This document shows positions 5,569-5,994 of a DNA stretch of 5,994 bases, one piece after another. Positions within the stretch are counted from its first letter, which is position 1. Every line of letters begins with the position of its first letter. A program made the translations under genes and the position numbers. The notes under the pieces are model-generated. The model was given only the letters and a program-made list of their open reading frames with translations, ran no database searches and was not told the DNA's origin. The stretch is from the NCBI GenBank assembly GCA_018902765.1, contig JAHIQC010000323.1, forward strand, positions 1-5,994, written 5' to 3'. This DNA is from Actinomycetota bacterium. GTDB taxonomy: Bacteria; Actinomycetota; Coriobacteriia; Anaerosomatales; JAHIQC01.

Positions 5569-5994
5569 CAGATCCTCGGCAGCTGCTCTCCGACGAGCAT
5601 ATCCATGATCCGCTTGGCGCCGAAGGAGGTCATGACGTAGACCTTGCCAGCCGAGCCTTCCGCAACTTCGCCCACGATGGCCGCATCCTCGCCATAAGGA
5701 GAGGCCTGCATGGCCGCCAGAGCGGCATCGGCTTGCGCGGCCGGAACGATCGCGACCATCTTGCCTTCGTTGGCGACCTGGTAGACGTCGTATCCGAGCA
5801 TCTCGCTCGCGCCGCGCACCTGATCGTGCACCGGAACGTCGTTTTCTATGACCGTGATCGACGTGCCCGAGGCCATCGCCAGCTCGTTCAGGGTCGAGGC
5901 CAGTCCACCGCGGGTGGGGTCGCGAAAGCAGCGGGTATCAGGTGCGACATCGAGCACCGCGTTGATGAGGTGATTGAGCGGGGCCGCATCGGAC
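5565..5994 (-). CDS. hypE: HypE, [NiFe]-hydrogenase maturation (carbamoyl dehydratase), C-terminal part
   Basis: HypE takes a carbamoyl group from HypF onto its C-terminal cysteine and dehydrates it, using ATP, to a thiocyanate that supplies the cyanide ligands of the hydrogenase iron. The 142 residues seen are the C-terminal AIRS-type domain; the reading frame stays open to the window edge, so the start and the ATP-binding N-terminal domain (roughly 190-200 residues) lie beyond 5994. Evidence is SDAAPLNHLI at the left edge of the fragment, the family motif FRDPTRGGLASTLNELA (23-39 of the fragment), EMLGYDVYQVANEGKMVAIV further on, and the terminal LPRIC, in which the last residue is the modified cysteine (Cys336 in E. 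coli HypE). It implies a [NiFe] hydrogenase elsewhere in the genome and probably other hyp genes just to the right. No terminator is seen beyond its stop, which abuts the toxin gene. Confidence 0.95.
   Translation of the reverse strand, partial: SDAAPLNHLINAVLDVAPDTRCFRDPTRGGLASTLNELAMASGTSITVIENDVPVHDQVRGASEMLGYDVYQVANEGKMVAIVPAAQADAALAAMQASPYGEDAAIVGEVAEGSAGKVYVMTSFGAKRIMDMLVGEQLPRIC

Overview
The window is GC-rich bacterial chromosome with tightly packed genes, most of them ordinary housekeeping or transport functions. The GC-rich codons, two promoters lying almost directly on their start codons (leaderless style), a phosphoglucose isomerase of the transaldolase-fusion type and a [NiFe]-hydrogenase maturation gene together suggest an actinobacterial relative, possibly anaerobic (for example a Coriobacteriia-like lineage). 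That placement is inference; no marker gene in the window fixes the taxonomy.

Layout from left to right. Positions 1-1320 (+) hold the C-terminal part of a sodium/solute symporter related to acetate permease ActP; its N-terminus lies outside the window. Positions 1321-1440 hold three consecutive perfect-stem hairpins, at least two of which look like intrinsic terminators, between this gene and the convergent pgi. Positions 1510-3156 (-) encode a complete stand-alone glucose-6-phosphate isomerase. Positions 3289-3756 (+), divergent from pgi, encode an unrecognised small four-helix membrane protein. Positions 3794-4765 (-) encode a ten-helix EamA/DMT-family exporter or permease.

Positions 4886-5568 (+), divergent from the EamA gene, form a two-gene type II toxin-antitoxin operon: a ribbon-helix-helix antitoxin and a PIN-domain (VapC-like) ribonuclease toxin, overlapping by 4 bp. 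A perfect 14-bp palindrome covers the predicted -35 element of this operon and is the likely autoregulatory operator. Positions 5565-5994 (-) encode the C-terminal part of HypE, ending in the diagnostic Pro-Arg-Ile-Cys tail; its stop codon shares a CTAG tetranucleotide with the stop codon of the convergent toxin.

The only multi-gene functional unit fully inside the window is the toxin-antitoxin operon. The symporter and hypE are edge fragments of loci that continue outside. I found no CRISPR array, insertion sequence, tRNA or rRNA, and no clearly new multi-gene system. The points most worth a second look are the hairpin cluster with a shared loop sequence, the palindromic operator in the divergent promoter region, the enlarged hydrophilic loop in the symporter and the CTAG stop overlap.
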